DNA of 64,000 nt from Brevibacillus brevis (GCF_031583145.1 NZ_CP134050.1:5659501-5723500), one strand, 5' to 3'. Positions 33,998 to 44,099 are shown, numbered from the stretch's first letter. A program made the numbers and translations. Notes: generated by a model not told the origin, from the sequence alone.

Positions 33998-35128
33998 TCA
34001 CTCACCAGTCGTTGGCAGTTCATCAGGGTTATCCGCAGCAGTCGTCGGATCGCCACCGTCACCATTTTCAGTTGTCGGTGCTGTTTCAACCTCAGCTGGA
34101 TCTGCCCCTGACCCAGGTTCCGTTCCATTTGTATCGGTATCATCGATGATGATAATGTCCCCTTTGTCCTGATAGGTTACGTTTGCCTTTAGCTGTTCCC
34201 CAATGAATCGGAGCGGCAGGAATACGCGGCCCTGCCTGATTACGGGAGCGGTCTCCATTTTCACCGTCGTTCCGTTCACCACTGCTTCGTTTTTATCCGG
34301 GGAAAGCGTGATAACCGTATCGCCACGAACTACTTCTACTGTGCGAGCTTCTGCGTTCCAGTTGACTTTCGCTTTCAAGGCCATGCTGATCGCACGTACA
34401 GGGACGAGAGCACGCCCCTTGTCCACATATGGCCGGGCCTCCATCTCCACCTCTGTGCCGTTGACGAACGTGCTCAGCCCCTCTTCTCCCGTTTGCTCAT
34501 ACAGTTCGCCCAGCTTTGTAAATTGCTCGGTGTCTCCCGGTTTATAAAAACGGTCCAGCAGCTCCTTTTGAACCTCCAGAGCCTGCTTCAGTTCCGACTG
34601 CTGTTCCAAAAGAGTCGTTAGCTCCTCGTACTTTGCCTTTAGTTCCTCTGTGATCTCCGTAGCATTTTTCAACTGCTGACGAAGCTCGATCAGTTCCTTC
34701 TTGGTTTTTACCGCCTGCCGAACAGCCTCTTTCTTTGTAACCGGCTGAGTACCATCCGGCGTTGCCGGTTCCGAAGTGGCTTCACCGCCATCAGTAGCCG
34801 TGCCTTCCTCCGGCGTGGATGTCTCATCAGGTGAAGCGTTTTTCTCCGGCTTTTCTGTTTCGTCTCGTTTACCAGGTTCATCCGTCTTTCCCGGTTTCTC
34901 TGGTTTCTCTGGCTTCTCCGGTTTCTCCGGCTTGTCCGGCTTCTCCGGTTTCTCTGGCTTCTCTGGCTTCTCCGGTTTCTCCGGCTTGTCCTGTTTCTCA
35001 GGCTTCTCCGGCTTTCCGCTACCTTTTCCATCTGCTTTCATCGTTTTTTCCGCATGGACGACCCCTGCCATCGGGGTGGCAGCTAACAGTGTGAGGACAA
35101 GGCTGGAAAACAACCATTTTTTTATCAT
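33998..35128 (-). CDS. Exported Pro-Glu-Lys-rich protein with stalk (copper amine oxidase N-type) domain
   Basis: A 376-residue protein. Signal peptide MIKKWLFSSLVLTLLAAT, cleaved after VHA. Residues 38-85 are a PEK/PDK repeat run (about 14 tripeptide units), likely an extended wall-spanning rod. Residues 130-215 are a coiled coil (VKTKKELIELRQQLKNATE). Residues 217-325 form a double Cu_amine_oxidN1/stalk domain: VDKGRALVPVRAISMALKAK and IRQGRVFLPLRFIGEQLKAN. The C-terminus is Asp/Thr-rich. No enzyme motif; likely a structural wall or surface protein. Confidence 0.82.
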   Translation of the reverse strand: MIKKWLFSSLVLTLLAATPMAGVVHAEKTMKADGKGSGKPEKPEKQDKPEKPEKPEKPEKPEKPDKPEKPEKPEKPEKPGKTDEPGKRDETEKPEKNASPDETSTPEEGTATDGGEATSEPATPDGTQPVTKKEAVRQAVKTKKELIELRQQLKNATEITEELKAKYEELTTLLEQQSELKQALEVQKELLDRFYKPGDTEQFTKLGELYEQTGEEGLSTFVNGTEVEMEARPYVDKGRALVPVRAISMALKAKVNWNAEARTVEVVRGDTVITLSPDKNEAVVNGTTVKMETAPVIRQGRVFLPLRFIGEQLKANVTYQDKGDIIIIDDTDTNGTEPGSGADPAEVETAPTTENGDGGDPTTAADNPDELPTTGE

Positions 35129-35280
35129 CGATGATTCCTCCTAGGAGTACTTTAGTAGGTTTATCGGCAATTGACACCTGATGATTCATATCCCAAAAGT
35201 AGGAGGTTACCAGAAAATGCCCTGTTAACCTAGTTTGCCTGCAGAGCGGGCTGTCAAATTCGAACCGAATCCTATCGAAG

Positions 35281-38082
35281 TTAACGGCTTTTCATGATAT
35301 TCTCGTCCCACGCCTCTTCAGATGGACTCACGATACGCTCCATGCGGGAGAACTGCCTGGCAAATTCATCCGCCGTCAATGGTTGACTGAAGTAGTAGCC
35401 CTGTGCTTCGTTGCAATGATATTTTTGCAGAAACGCCAGATGATCCTCCGACTCTACCCCCTCGGCGTTTACCTCCAGATTCAGCTGTTGTGTCATGACG
35501 ATAATCGTCTTTACAATGGTAGCGTCATTCGAATCGGTCGTACAATTCCGCACAAACGATTGATCGATCTTGATTTTCGTGATCGGCGCTTCCTTCAAAT
35601 AATGAAGGGAACTGAATCCGGTCCCGAAATCGTCCAGGCTTATTTTAATCCCCAGGCTCCTCAGCTCGTTTAAAATCTTCAACGCATGTTCGCTGTCCAT
35701 CATGATGCTTTCCGTAATCTCAAGTTCCAGATAGGCCGGATCCAGCCCCGACTCTTCCAAAATCCCTTGAATCTTTTCCAGTAAATAGGGCTGATACAGT
35801 TGCCGGACGGACAGGTTGACAGAGATTTCAAACGCGGGCAGTCCCGCCTTTTGCCAAGCCACCGCCTGCATGCATGCCGTTCGCAGCACCCATTCCCCGA
35901 TCGGGATAATCAACCCCGTCTTTTCCGCCAAGGGGATAAAATCCGCTGGCGATATGAACCCTTTTTGCGGATGCTTCCACCGAATCAATGCCTCCACTCC
36001 GCTGACTTTCCCCGAAGCCAAATCGAGCTTTGGCTGGTAATTGAGCAAAAACTCGTCCCGTTCCAGCGCTTTTCGCAAATTCGTCTCGATTTTCAATGAC
36101 TCCAAGTCATTTTTCGCCTGAGTCATTTGGTAAAACTGAAAATTGTTCTTGCCGCTTCTCTTCACCAGATTCATGGCTGCATCCGCCCTGCGAATGAGCT
36201 CCTCGCTTTCCCCTTCTCCGTCCGATGGATAACAACTGATCCCGATACTGGGCGTGGTGTACAATTCATACTCATCGACGTAAAAAGGATCGGCAAAGCA
36301 GTCAAGCAAGCGTCGGGCAAACGCCGCTGCCTCTTGCCTGCTCATGCGGGGAATCGAAATCAAAAATTCATCTCCCGCACCCCGCGCCAAATTCCCTTCA
36401 CGCTGGACGTACTCCTTGAGCCTTTCCGCCACCGCCTTGATCATCCGGTCGCCGATCTCATGTCCCAGTGCGTCATTTATCAATTTAAAATGGTCCAAAT
36501 CCATCAAAAAGAGAACAATCGGAGATCCGTCTGCTAACAAAGTGCCCAACTGATTGCAAAAATGATACCGATTCTTAAGCCCCGTCAAGGAGTCATGGTA
36601 GGCCATATAGGCAATGGTATCTTCCGCTTTCTTGCGATCCGTCACATCGATGACGGTCCCGATAATCGCAGGCCTTCCTTCGTAGTTCGTAGTCGAGCCG
36701 TGAATTTCCACGTAAAATTCCGTTTGATCCTTCTTTTTCGCCCGATATTGGCAGTGCGTAAAGGGGCATCCCTCTTTTTCGTGTTTGTTCAAATTCCCGC
36801 TCATCAAAGCATGATCTTCTTCGCAGATGAAGTCTAGTATATTCAGCTGGACGATCTCTGCTTCCGTGACGCCAAACATGTCGGTCAGCTTCTGATTGGC
36901 ATACACGATCTTTCCATCCTGTATGATGTAGGTGCCTACCAAGGCGTCTTCGGCCAGGCTCCGATACTTCGCTTCGGTTTCTTCCAGTGCTTTCTGCGCC
37001 TTTTTTTGGGACGTAATATCTGTCAGGATCCCGTACACGCCGACGACTCGGTCCTCCACGATAATGGGGATATTCGTAATGCTGACCTCAAATCGCTCCC
37101 CCATTTTACTGTAAATCGCCGATTCGTATGTCGCGGGTTCGCCCTGCAAAGCACGTTGGAACTGTTCGATCGTATTTGGCAGATACTCTGGGACAATATA
37201 AGGAATAAATGATTGATGCAACAGTTCCCCTTCTGTATACCCATACGATTCGATGACTTTATTCGCGTGCAAAAAATTCCCGTCCGTATCCAAGGTCAAT
37301 ACCATGTTGGGATTTTCCTGATAGAGAGACTGATAGTATTGCTCATTGGTTTTTAACTGCAAGGATTGATTCGTAATTCTGTCCTTTATTTTCGCCCCAA
37401 GCAAAACAAGCAGCAACAGCCCAATCGTCAAAATGCCCAAGCTTTCCGCCATCGCTGTCGTATCCATGCTCAATTGAAAAACACCGGTTCCGGGAAGTGT
37501 AGTCGATATCGTGGCCGCTGCCATAGCCGTGTAGTGCAGGCCCAGGACGGAGGCCCCCATGGTCACCCCGCTTCTCAGCTTTACCCGCTTGCAATCGTGA
37601 CTGCTGCATGTACGGACCCACCTCAGGGCAAGGTACGTCCCCGGCATGGCGATTCCAATCGACAAGAGCACTAACGGTATATTGTAACGCATCACGATCT
37701 GGTCATAAAAAGCCTCCATGCCGAAAAAGTGCATCGCTCCGATGCTCAGTCCCATGATCAAACTGCTGCTTACGACGGCGTTCTCTTCTTGACTAAAACG
37801 GTAAAACGCCACGTAAGTCCCAGCTGCCCCCGTAAGCAAGGAAGCCCATACCAATAGGAGATTCACCTTCAATTGGTTAAAGGGATGGTAGGAAAGGGTT
37901 CCCACGAAGTGCATGCACGAGATTCCAAACGTCACCATCAACGAAATTCCGAGTATCCATATACTTCCGATACGTGGTTGAGCGAGTTTTCTGCGGAGGT
38001 AGAGGTCAAATGCTGCATACAATGTCCCCATTGCAACCATTACGGACAAACCAACAAGAATGAGATTATAGGAGTGTATCAT
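35281..38082 (-). CDS. MHYT-PAS-PAS-GGDEF-EAL cyclic-di-GMP protein
   Basis: A 933-residue membrane regulator. Residues 1-235 form an MHYT sensor with seven helices and motifs CMHFVGT, AMHFFGM and LHYTAMA. Two PAS domains follow (about 240-360 and 365-490). The GGDEF domain (495-655) has GAGDEF at the active site and REGN in place of the RxxD inhibitory site. The EAL domain (665-915) keeps EALIRW, NLS, LEITES, DDFGTGFSSL, KIDQSF and EGVES, so it should be an active phosphodiesterase. Cyclase activity is uncertain. It may tune motility versus surface attachment. Confidence 0.92.
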   Translation of the reverse strand: MIHSYNLILVGLSVMVAMGTLYAAFDLYLRRKLAQPRIGSIWILGISLMVTFGISCMHFVGTLSYHPFNQLKVNLLLVWASLLTGAAGTYVAFYRFSQEENAVVSSSLIMGLSIGAMHFFGMEAFYDQIVMRYNIPLVLLSIGIAMPGTYLALRWVRTCSSHDCKRVKLRSGVTMGASVLGLHYTAMAAATISTTLPGTGVFQLSMDTTAMAESLGILTIGLLLLVLLGAKIKDRITNQSLQLKTNEQYYQSLYQENPNMVLTLDTDGNFLHANKVIESYGYTEGELLHQSFIPYIVPEYLPNTIEQFQRALQGEPATYESAIYSKMGERFEVSITNIPIIVEDRVVGVYGILTDITSQKKAQKALEETEAKYRSLAEDALVGTYIIQDGKIVYANQKLTDMFGVTEAEIVQLNILDFICEEDHALMSGNLNKHEKEGCPFTHCQYRAKKKDQTEFYVEIHGSTTNYEGRPAIIGTVIDVTDRKKAEDTIAYMAYHDSLTGLKNRYHFCNQLGTLLADGSPIVLFLMDLDHFKLINDALGHEIGDRMIKAVAERLKEYVQREGNLARGAGDEFLISIPRMSRQEAAAFARRLLDCFADPFYVDEYELYTTPSIGISCYPSDGEGESEELIRRADAAMNLVKRSGKNNFQFYQMTQAKNDLESLKIETNLRKALERDEFLLNYQPKLDLASGKVSGVEALIRWKHPQKGFISPADFIPLAEKTGLIIPIGEWVLRTACMQAVAWQKAGLPAFEISVNLSVRQLYQPYLLEKIQGILEESGLDPAYLELEITESIMMDSEHALKILNELRSLGIKISLDDFGTGFSSLHYLKEAPITKIKIDQSFVRNCTTDSNDATIVKTIIVMTQQLNLEVNAEGVESEDHLAFLQKYHCNEAQGYYFSQPLTADEFARQFSRMERIVSPSEEAWDENIMKSR

Positions 38083-38394
38083 CGTATCATCGTGTCACCT
38101 CACACCGATCCCGGATATTGCTCTAGCTGTACGCGGAAGGAAAACATCCACAGATACTCTGTTCCCCGATGCGGACCGTTGCAAACATTCCTGCTGTGCT
38201 GTTCGCGTTTGAACGAGGATCGCGATGCCCATCCTGTTCGTCTGACCGGTTTGTCTGTCTATGAATAGCTCACGTACAGACTGTTAATAGAGAAGAAATA
38301 GTATTGGAGAAATGCAAAAAGGACTGCCCGGTTGGTATGAGCAATCCTGGTACTCTTTCTACCTTTGGCATCCGAAGTGAAAAGCTTGTAATAC
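38083..38394. other. Intergenic region without recognised gene
   Basis: No ORF with ribosome site and no clear riboswitch is seen between the GGDEF-EAL gene start and the repeat at 38395. Confidence 0.4.
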
Positions 38395-38452
38395 TGGCTG
38401 TAAGTTCTCGTCCCTTCTTATCCGCTGGCTGGGTTCTTTCGCATCTGGCCAT
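38395..38452 (-). repeat. Non-coding element copy A (minus)
   Basis: Read on minus, TGGCCAGATGCGAAAGAACC, then CAGCCAGCGGATAAG and GAGAACTT match plus-strand 44572-44632 at roughly four of five positions. The two copies are in opposite orientation. Confidence 0.65.
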
Positions 38453-38500
38453 AGCTCGCTTTTAAGGGGCACAAAAGATGCAAAAATTTAGTTAAGCAAG

Positions 38501-38527
38501 GAAAAAGGCCTCCCTCAGGGAAGCCTT
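38501..38527 (-). terminator. Terminator after the 38977-start gene
   Basis: Stem AAGGCTTCCC / GGGAGGCCTT (one G-U pair) with TTTTTCC on minus. Confidence 0.75.
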
Positions 38528-38539
38528 ATTGACCCAATG

Positions 38540-38977
38540 CTATGGGGTAGTAACAGTAGCAGTTACTGCAGTTCGTCCACGCACCAGGCTTTTTGCACGA
38601 AGGTAGTAAGTGCCGACTGGAAGATTAGGTTTACTTGTGAAACTAAAGGTACCATCTCCTTCAAATACAGCACTTCCCCAGATCGTGGCTGTACCATCTG
38701 GTTCAGGTTTAATAAGCTTATAATTTACGTAAGCCGGATTGATATTTGAGCTTTGTGTTACAACAAACGACATCGTTCCGGATGTATTCATGTAGATAAA
38801 CGCTGAATCAGCATACTCGCCATTACCAAGTTGGGTTACTCTTAAAACTTCTGTTGTGGTAGAAGCAGGAGAAACAGCATTTGTAGTGGTTGGGGAACTA
38901 GCGGCCAGAACATCGGATGGAATCACAAAAGTTGCCGTTAGTAAGGATAAGAGTACGTACTTAGCTAATTTTTTCAT
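38540..38977 (-). CDS. Small secreted protein of unknown function
   Basis: About 145 residues. Signal peptide MKKLAKYVLLSLLTATFVIP, cleaved after VLA. The mature part is Thr/Ser-rich then beta-strand-like (GTMSFVVTQSSNINPAYVNYK, and LPVGTYYLRAKSLVRGRTA near the C-terminus), suggesting one small Ig-like fold. AGGAG lies 9 bases before the ATG at 38977. No homologue recognised. Confidence 0.6.
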   Translation of the reverse strand: MKKLAKYVLLSLLTATFVIPSDVLAASSPTTTNAVSPASTTTEVLRVTQLGNGEYADSAFIYMNTSGTMSFVVTQSSNINPAYVNYKLIKPEPDGTATIWGSAVFEGDGTFSFTSKPNLPVGTYYLRAKSLVRGRTAVTATVTTP

Positions 38978-39466
38978 TTCTACCATCTCCTAATATTGGA
39001 TTCCACCATATTTTAGTTTAAATAACCATATTATTACAATATTTTTCACTCCGAAATATCTATTTTTTTCCATTGTCATTATTATAAGAACGTAACCCCC
39101 GCTTGTTTACTAGGATTCGTCAGTACCTCTAAGCCAAATGTAATAGCCGTATAACTCCATTATCCACTATACCTGTAGCTGAGGGAGGAATACCGCTAAT
39201 CTCGTCTTATACCCTTATCTTCAAAAAGGAATTCTTTTTAACCTACACCGTGCCGACCGACTTTCATAGGGCACGGCGTGCGATCAACTACTTAAGAAGT
39301 GCTCATTTACTATAGGCTCTGTGAGCATGAATAACTTTGAGATGATAAGGGCTTTGAGTCGGAGCTCATCTTTTCTACCGTTTCCTTTTTGCAGAAAATT
39401 CAAAAATACTAGCTCTTCCAAATTTTATGGTATTATGTATAAAATGGAAAATGGAGGTAATCAAAA
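38978..39466. other. Divergent intergenic region
   Basis: About 490 bases between divergent secreted-protein genes. A CCGTGCC / GGCACGG inverted repeat is near 39249-39276. AT-rich TTCCAA-16-TATAAA just before 39467 may be the promoter of the toxin-like gene. Confidence 0.4.
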
Positions 39467-40111
39467 ATGTCATTCAAGAAGCTAACGCTCGCTACTGCAC
39501 TCGTAAGCACTTTAGTATCACCTGGAGTAACTGCTTTTGCCCAATCCAAGCATTCGATTGAACCTGCCGTTACCAAGGAGAAAGTCGGCCAACTAGAGAT
39601 TGTTGAAAAAGTGTGGGATACACCAGTCAATTATGATTTTCAGGTCATCACGAAAGAAAATAGCAAATCAATCATGAAGCCTTACCGATTGGATTACAAC
39701 GGAACAGACTACGAAGAAACCAAAACGCAAAAATACAAATCCAAAAGTTTCGAAGCGGAAGTAACCAATCGAAGCAATTTAACCGATACGGTTACACGGT
39801 CTGTTTCCAGGAAAACCTTCTTAACAGGCAAGGTAGGTACGTCAGGCGAAGGCAAATTCAATATGGGGCTGATCGAAGCGAAGGTAGGGTTCAACGCCGA
39901 GGTTTCCTTTGGAACAGAGACCACTACAACCACTACTTACACCTGGAACATCCCTGCCAGAAGCGTGACCACGATCGAATATGGATCAAAAGCCGTTGAC
40001 ACAAAAGGGTATATCACCAAATACATCGATGGGAAGGCGGTAAAGTCCACACGTGTCTATGCTGACTACTCGTATAAAGAATACGCCGACAAAGACCCAC
40101 AACCGTTGTAA
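39467..40111 (+). CDS. Secreted aerolysin/ETX-MTX2-like beta-pore protein
   Basis: A 214-residue exported protein. Signal peptide MSFKKLTLATALVSTLVSP, cleaved after AFA. The body is beta-rich with alternating polar/nonpolar, Thr-rich strands: NRSNLTDTVTRSVSRKTF, then GKFNMGLIEAKVGFNAEVSF, then TTTTTTYTWNIPARSVTTIEY. This long amphipathic hairpin between two Thr-rich strands is the layout of the aerolysin/ETX-MTX2 pore-forming fold. Length is shorter than typical toxins (270-330), so the receptor-binding head is small or absent. GGAGG is 9 bases before ATG. A pore function is inference. Confidence 0.5.
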   Translation: MSFKKLTLATALVSTLVSPGVTAFAQSKHSIEPAVTKEKVGQLEIVEKVWDTPVNYDFQVITKENSKSIMKPYRLDYNGTDYEETKTQKYKSKSFEAEVTNRSNLTDTVTRSVSRKTFLTGKVGTSGEGKFNMGLIEAKVGFNAEVSFGTETTTTTTYTWNIPARSVTTIEYGSKAVDTKGYITKYIDGKAVKSTRVYADYSYKEYADKDPQPL

Positions 40112-40691
40112 TCAACCCGTAAAAATCAAAACTGCGCTAACCATTTGGACAACGTGCTCCCTTCTCCTCTTTGCTCTGACTGGATGTCAATCGGAGCCTA
40201 CTCCAGTGAACAAAAGCGGTACCTTAAACCAAGAAACAGTACCAGCGACAACCAAGGCGACCAAGTCCTATAAATCGATTACGGATTACTCTACCGAGAT
40301 CAATGGACAGCACATGAAGAACTCTGTCTTGGAAATAAAGAGAGATGGCAATTTGGCAAGCCTGAGCATCAAAATATGGTTGTCCCCTGAACTGCGAGAA
40401 AAAATGATGGATACAGAAAGTCCCGTCTATTTTACTTTCGGCGATGTGATGGGGAGTGAAAAAATCGCCCAGTTGCTTGTGGAGTCTCCTCCCGTTGTTC
40501 CGTTTGACCCAAGCAGTACGGACGGAACGTATACCCTCTCTCAGCAAATCAAGCTGAAGGAGAAACTGACAAGCGATGAAGAAAAAGCGCTTTTTTCTCC
40601 TGAGAATTATGAATTCCAGCTCTTGAACGAAGACAAATTAGCTGTGTACACGATTATTGGCTTGGAGCTATCCACGATCCAACAGCCTTAG
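40059..40691 (+). CDS. Putative lipoprotein overlapping the toxin-like gene
   Basis: About 210 residues. Lipobox ALTGC gives lipid-Cys43 after the hydrophobic segment TIWTTCSLLLF; the n-region of 30 residues is unusually long. The mature part is a soluble alpha/beta domain (VLEIKRDGNLASLSIKIWLSP, PVYFTFGDVMGSEKIAQLLVE). No in-frame ATG lies after the upstream stop; ATG 40059 (or GTG 40053) overlaps the toxin-like gene by more than 50 bases and lacks a strong ribosome site. Possibly translationally coupled. It may serve as an immunity or accessory lipoprotein; unproven. Confidence 0.55.
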   Translation: MLTTRIKNTPTKTHNRCNQPVKIKTALTIWTTCSLLLFALTGCQSEPTPVNKSGTLNQETVPATTKATKSYKSITDYSTEINGQHMKNSVLEIKRDGNLASLSIKIWLSPELREKMMDTESPVYFTFGDVMGSEKIAQLLVESPPVVPFDPSSTDGTYTLSQQIKLKEKLTSDEEKALFSPENYEFQLLNEDKLAVYTIIGLELSTIQQP

Positions 40692-40770
40692 CCCATTAGA
40701 CGCTTTGTCTTCTTAAGAACCAAGGCTGCCCGAGCTTATGTCGAAATACCTTAATTGAAGTTGCCTAAAA

Positions 40771-40805
40771 AAAACCCTTAGGTTTGTTTCTCCCTAAGGG
40801 TTTTT
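40771..40805 (+). terminator. Terminator after the lipoprotein gene
   Basis: 11-bp stem AAACCCTTAGG / CCTAAGGGTTT with TTTTT. Confidence 0.85.
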
Positions 40806-40968
40806 CCATTTTATCGATATTAAGGCAATTTTTAGACAAACTCATTGATTTCGCTTGTTCCATATTCGTTTTTTTTCCATTCATTTGTTTTCCGTATGCT
40901 CCAAATTCCTTTTTTCTACAAATGATGGGTAATTCTCAATCAAAAAAGCGAGCAATACCAATACCTGA

Positions 40969-43900
40969 AGAGTTTTCTGTCAATTCGCAAGAGAAGTTAA
41001 GGTTTGTGCTACTTCCGAATTCAGCCAAAAAGATCTGGTATCGAAAATCGATGCTCAAATCATTGAAGCATCTGGCGATTACAAAGATCTGATTGGTAAA
41101 GTTGTTGCTACGAAAAATGTATTCTTTAAACTGGAAATTGGAACAGATCCAACGGTTGAAAAACCAGTTGTAACGAAAGCTGAGTCCAACCAGGCTGATC
41201 GTATCACTCTCTACTACGATAAAGATGCAAAAGTGGCAGACTTTGTAAAATACGACGAAGATACCAAGAAATTCGTTGTTGATGCAGATGGGAATGCTGT
41301 GCTGAATGATGGTGTAACTGTAAAGGTTACCCAACTGGATGAGACGGGTAAAGAAATTCCTAAACAGGTTCGCGGTTTCAAACCGGTGTCCGGAAACAGC
41401 AAAGCTCTTGAACTGGTACTCCACACTAGAGATGCTGCTGGAAATCTGATTAAGGACAATCAACTGGAAGATAACAAAGCTGTTCATGTTGAGATCACTC
41501 AACCAAGCAGCAATGGTGAGAAAAAAGCTCAAGCAGATTTCATCTTGACTGACGCTCGTAAACCTGAAGCTACATCCGTAGTAGCGCAAGGCTTGAAAAC
41601 TGTCGTTGTAAAATTCTCTGAGTCTGTCGCCGAAGCCGATATCCAACTTGATGGTGACCTGACAAAGATTGCAAATGTTAAGTTCAACGATTTCAACCAA
41701 GCTACACTTGAAGATGAGAGAGATACTGTAACAGTCACTACAGTTGACTACCTCACTGCAGGTATTCACTCTGTACAACTCTCTAATATCAAAGACTATG
41801 CTGGGTTGACTGATCCGAAAAATATTTCTACTAACCAAACCCTGGACTTTGCTGTAGAAGCGGATCCTTCAGTACCAAATGCAACAGTATCCGTTGAGTC
41901 TCCTGAGCAATTCCGCATTGCCTTTAATAAAGAAGTGAACGACTTCGATCTGAGTGATGTCAGACTGCAAAAACTTGTTAAAGGTCAAAACGGCGCTGCT
42001 GATCAATGGGTAGATGCTCACAATGAACACCTTGTTCTTGAGCAGGCTACCAAACCTAAGTCCGAGTATGTACTCGAGTTGACTAAGGACTGGACTAAGA
42101 TTTATGACACATCCAAAAACAACACCAACTACTACAACGATCAATATCGGTTGGTAATTGCTAAAGAATCCGTTACTAATCCAGCTAACGGTAAAAAGAA
42201 TGCAGAAATCATTCTGCCTCTCAACTTTAGCGGTTCTGCTCTGAACACACCTGACACAGCAAGCCCTGTGATTTCCGGCTTCGAGGTTGTCAAAGCAGCT
42301 GATGCGATTAAGCACTTTGTTGTCAGCATGAATGAGCCAGTTAAGTTGCCTAATGCTGCTACAAAAGACAATGCTGGTAATACCGCTGCTCAACTTCAAA
42401 ACCCAAATGAAAATGATGCAGACACAGGCGTTCCAAACCCAATCATTGAATTCTTGGGTAAAGACAAGGATGGAAATGCTGTAACTATCAAAGGTAAAGT
42501 TGTTGAGTACACCGGAGATGATAAATCCGATAAGAAATTTATTGTCAACGTAGCTGATGATCAACGCAAACTTGAGGATATTGTAAAAGCTGGCGGAGAC
42601 AAGAACTGGACACTTGTAGTTCGCTCCATCTCCGATGATGTAGGTAACACTGCTGCATCCTTGACCTACAACTTCAAGGTTGATTTGGCTGCTGCTACAG
42701 AAGTGTTCATGGTAAAAGGTTCTTACCAAGATGGACCTTACAACGGAGTAAAAGGTTATCTGAACGGTAAAGGAAAAGATACCATTGTTCTCGACTTTAC
42801 GGCTGACGTACAGTACACAGGAACAATCGAGAACGCAGTTAACCCGTCCAACTACCTGTTAGATGGTGTGAAATTGCCAGAGGATACAAAACTCACTGTA
42901 AGTGATTCCGACAATATTCCAGGCGTCGATATTGTAACCATCACATTGCCGGATGGAACACTTTCCGCGAATCACAACAATGTAATTACACTCTCTAAGA
43001 GCCTGAAATCTACGAAAGGTACTAAACTGACTGGAGAGTACGAAATCAGCTTCAAAGCAGGGCTTGGTGTTGAGCCTGCCGATGCAGACGCAGCCAAAGC
43101 AGTAGATAACCAAATCGCGGCACTGCCTGCAACTATCACTCTTGCAGATGAGCAGAAAGTAGTAGATGCTCGAGCAGAGTTTGACAAACTGTCCGATGCT
43201 CAAAAAGCATTGGTGAAAAACATAGCAACCTTGGAAGCTGCCGAGAAGACAATTGCTGATCTGAAGAAAGCGGAAGGGGACGCTGCTGCTAACCTGAAAG
43301 CTGCTCAAGATGCCGTAAAAGCTATGGAAACAGCAGTAGATGCAGATCTGACAAGTGAAGCTAATCTGGTTGCAGCCGAAAAAGCTGTGGCAGACGCTGA
43401 AGCAGCAGTTGCAAAAGTAGCAGCTGGCTCCGATAAAGAATATCTGGCTGCGAAAGTAACCGTTGCGAAGAAAACTGTCGCGGATGCTCGCACTAAATTC
43501 AACGGTGATGCTGCAGCTGCACTCAAAGCTGCACAAGACGCTGTAGAAGCTCTGGAAACAGCTGCGAAAGCTGACCTGACTGTTGAAAATAACCTGACTG
43601 CTGCAGAAGACGCTCTTGATGATGCAAAAGCAAAAGTTGCTAAGGTTGCTGCTGGTGCAGACAAAACAGCTCTGGAAGAAAAAGTAGCAGCTGCTGAAAA
43701 AACAGTAACGGATGCACGTAAAGCTTTTGACGATTTGGCTGCTGCAAAAACAGCACTGAACAATGCTATCGAAGCTGCACAAAGCAAGTATGATGCCGCA
43801 AATGAAGGTACAAACCCTGGGGATTATGCTACAGGTTCCAAAGCAGAGTTCAAAACAGCTATCGATGCAGCTAAATCTGTACTCGATGATGCAGCCTCGA

Positions 43901-43977
43901 CCAAAGGCCAATTGGACAAAGCGAAAGAAGATCTGGCAACCGCTGAAGCAACCTTTGATGGAAAGAAAATCTCTTAA
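40969..43977 (+). pseudogene. Headless S-layer-like gene (silent cassette or truncated gene)
   Basis: An open frame of 1002 codons beginning right after a TGA (40966-40968). There is no ATG, GTG or TTG until a GTG at 41233, which has no ribosome site, and no signal peptide or SLH domain. The coding sequence is clean and highly biased. Content: FAREVKVCATSEFSQKDL at the truncated end, then Ig-like wall-protein repeats (ADFILTDARKPEATSVV, VSVESPEQFRIAFNKEVNDF), a 76-residue tandem repeat (43276-43731) and a C-terminal FIVAR-type helical domain ending DGKKIS. It looks like an S-layer protein lacking its N-terminus. Confidence 0.7.
43276..43731 (+). repeat. Two tandem 228-bp repeats (76 residues)
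   Basis: GDAAANLKAAQDAVKAMETA and GDAAAALKAAQDAVEALETA begin consecutive units; both end KKTVADAR/EKTVTDAR. Alanine-rich coiled-coil repeats inside the headless S-layer-like frame. Confidence 0.75.
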
Positions 43978-44029
43978 TAAAATCACGAAACGTTACTTCC
44001 TAAACTCATCTGAGTGAAAGAAGTGGAGA

Positions 44030-44075
44030 AAACCCCTTTGACAATGCAACATACCGTCTGAGGGGTTTCTCTCTA
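44030..44075 (+). terminator. Possible terminator after the S-layer-like frame
   Basis: Stem AAACCCCT / AGGGGTTT with a 23-base loop, then TCTCTCT; weak U-tract. Confidence 0.45.
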
Positions 44076-44099
44076 ACTGCCCTGTCGAATTGATTGGTG

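Noticed and set aside
34900-35010. Short tandem repeats resembling a CRISPR
   Set aside because: They are in-frame codons for Pro-Glu-Lys repeats within the stalk-domain gene; no spacers or cas genes.
38270-38452. 60-codon minus-strand frame MARCERTQPADK...
   Set aside because: It lies on the repeated non-coding element (38395-38452) and has no ribosome site.
42859-43986. 375-codon minus-strand frame antisense to the headless S-layer-like gene
   Set aside because: Cys/Phe-rich shadow of the biased sense frame with no ribosome site.
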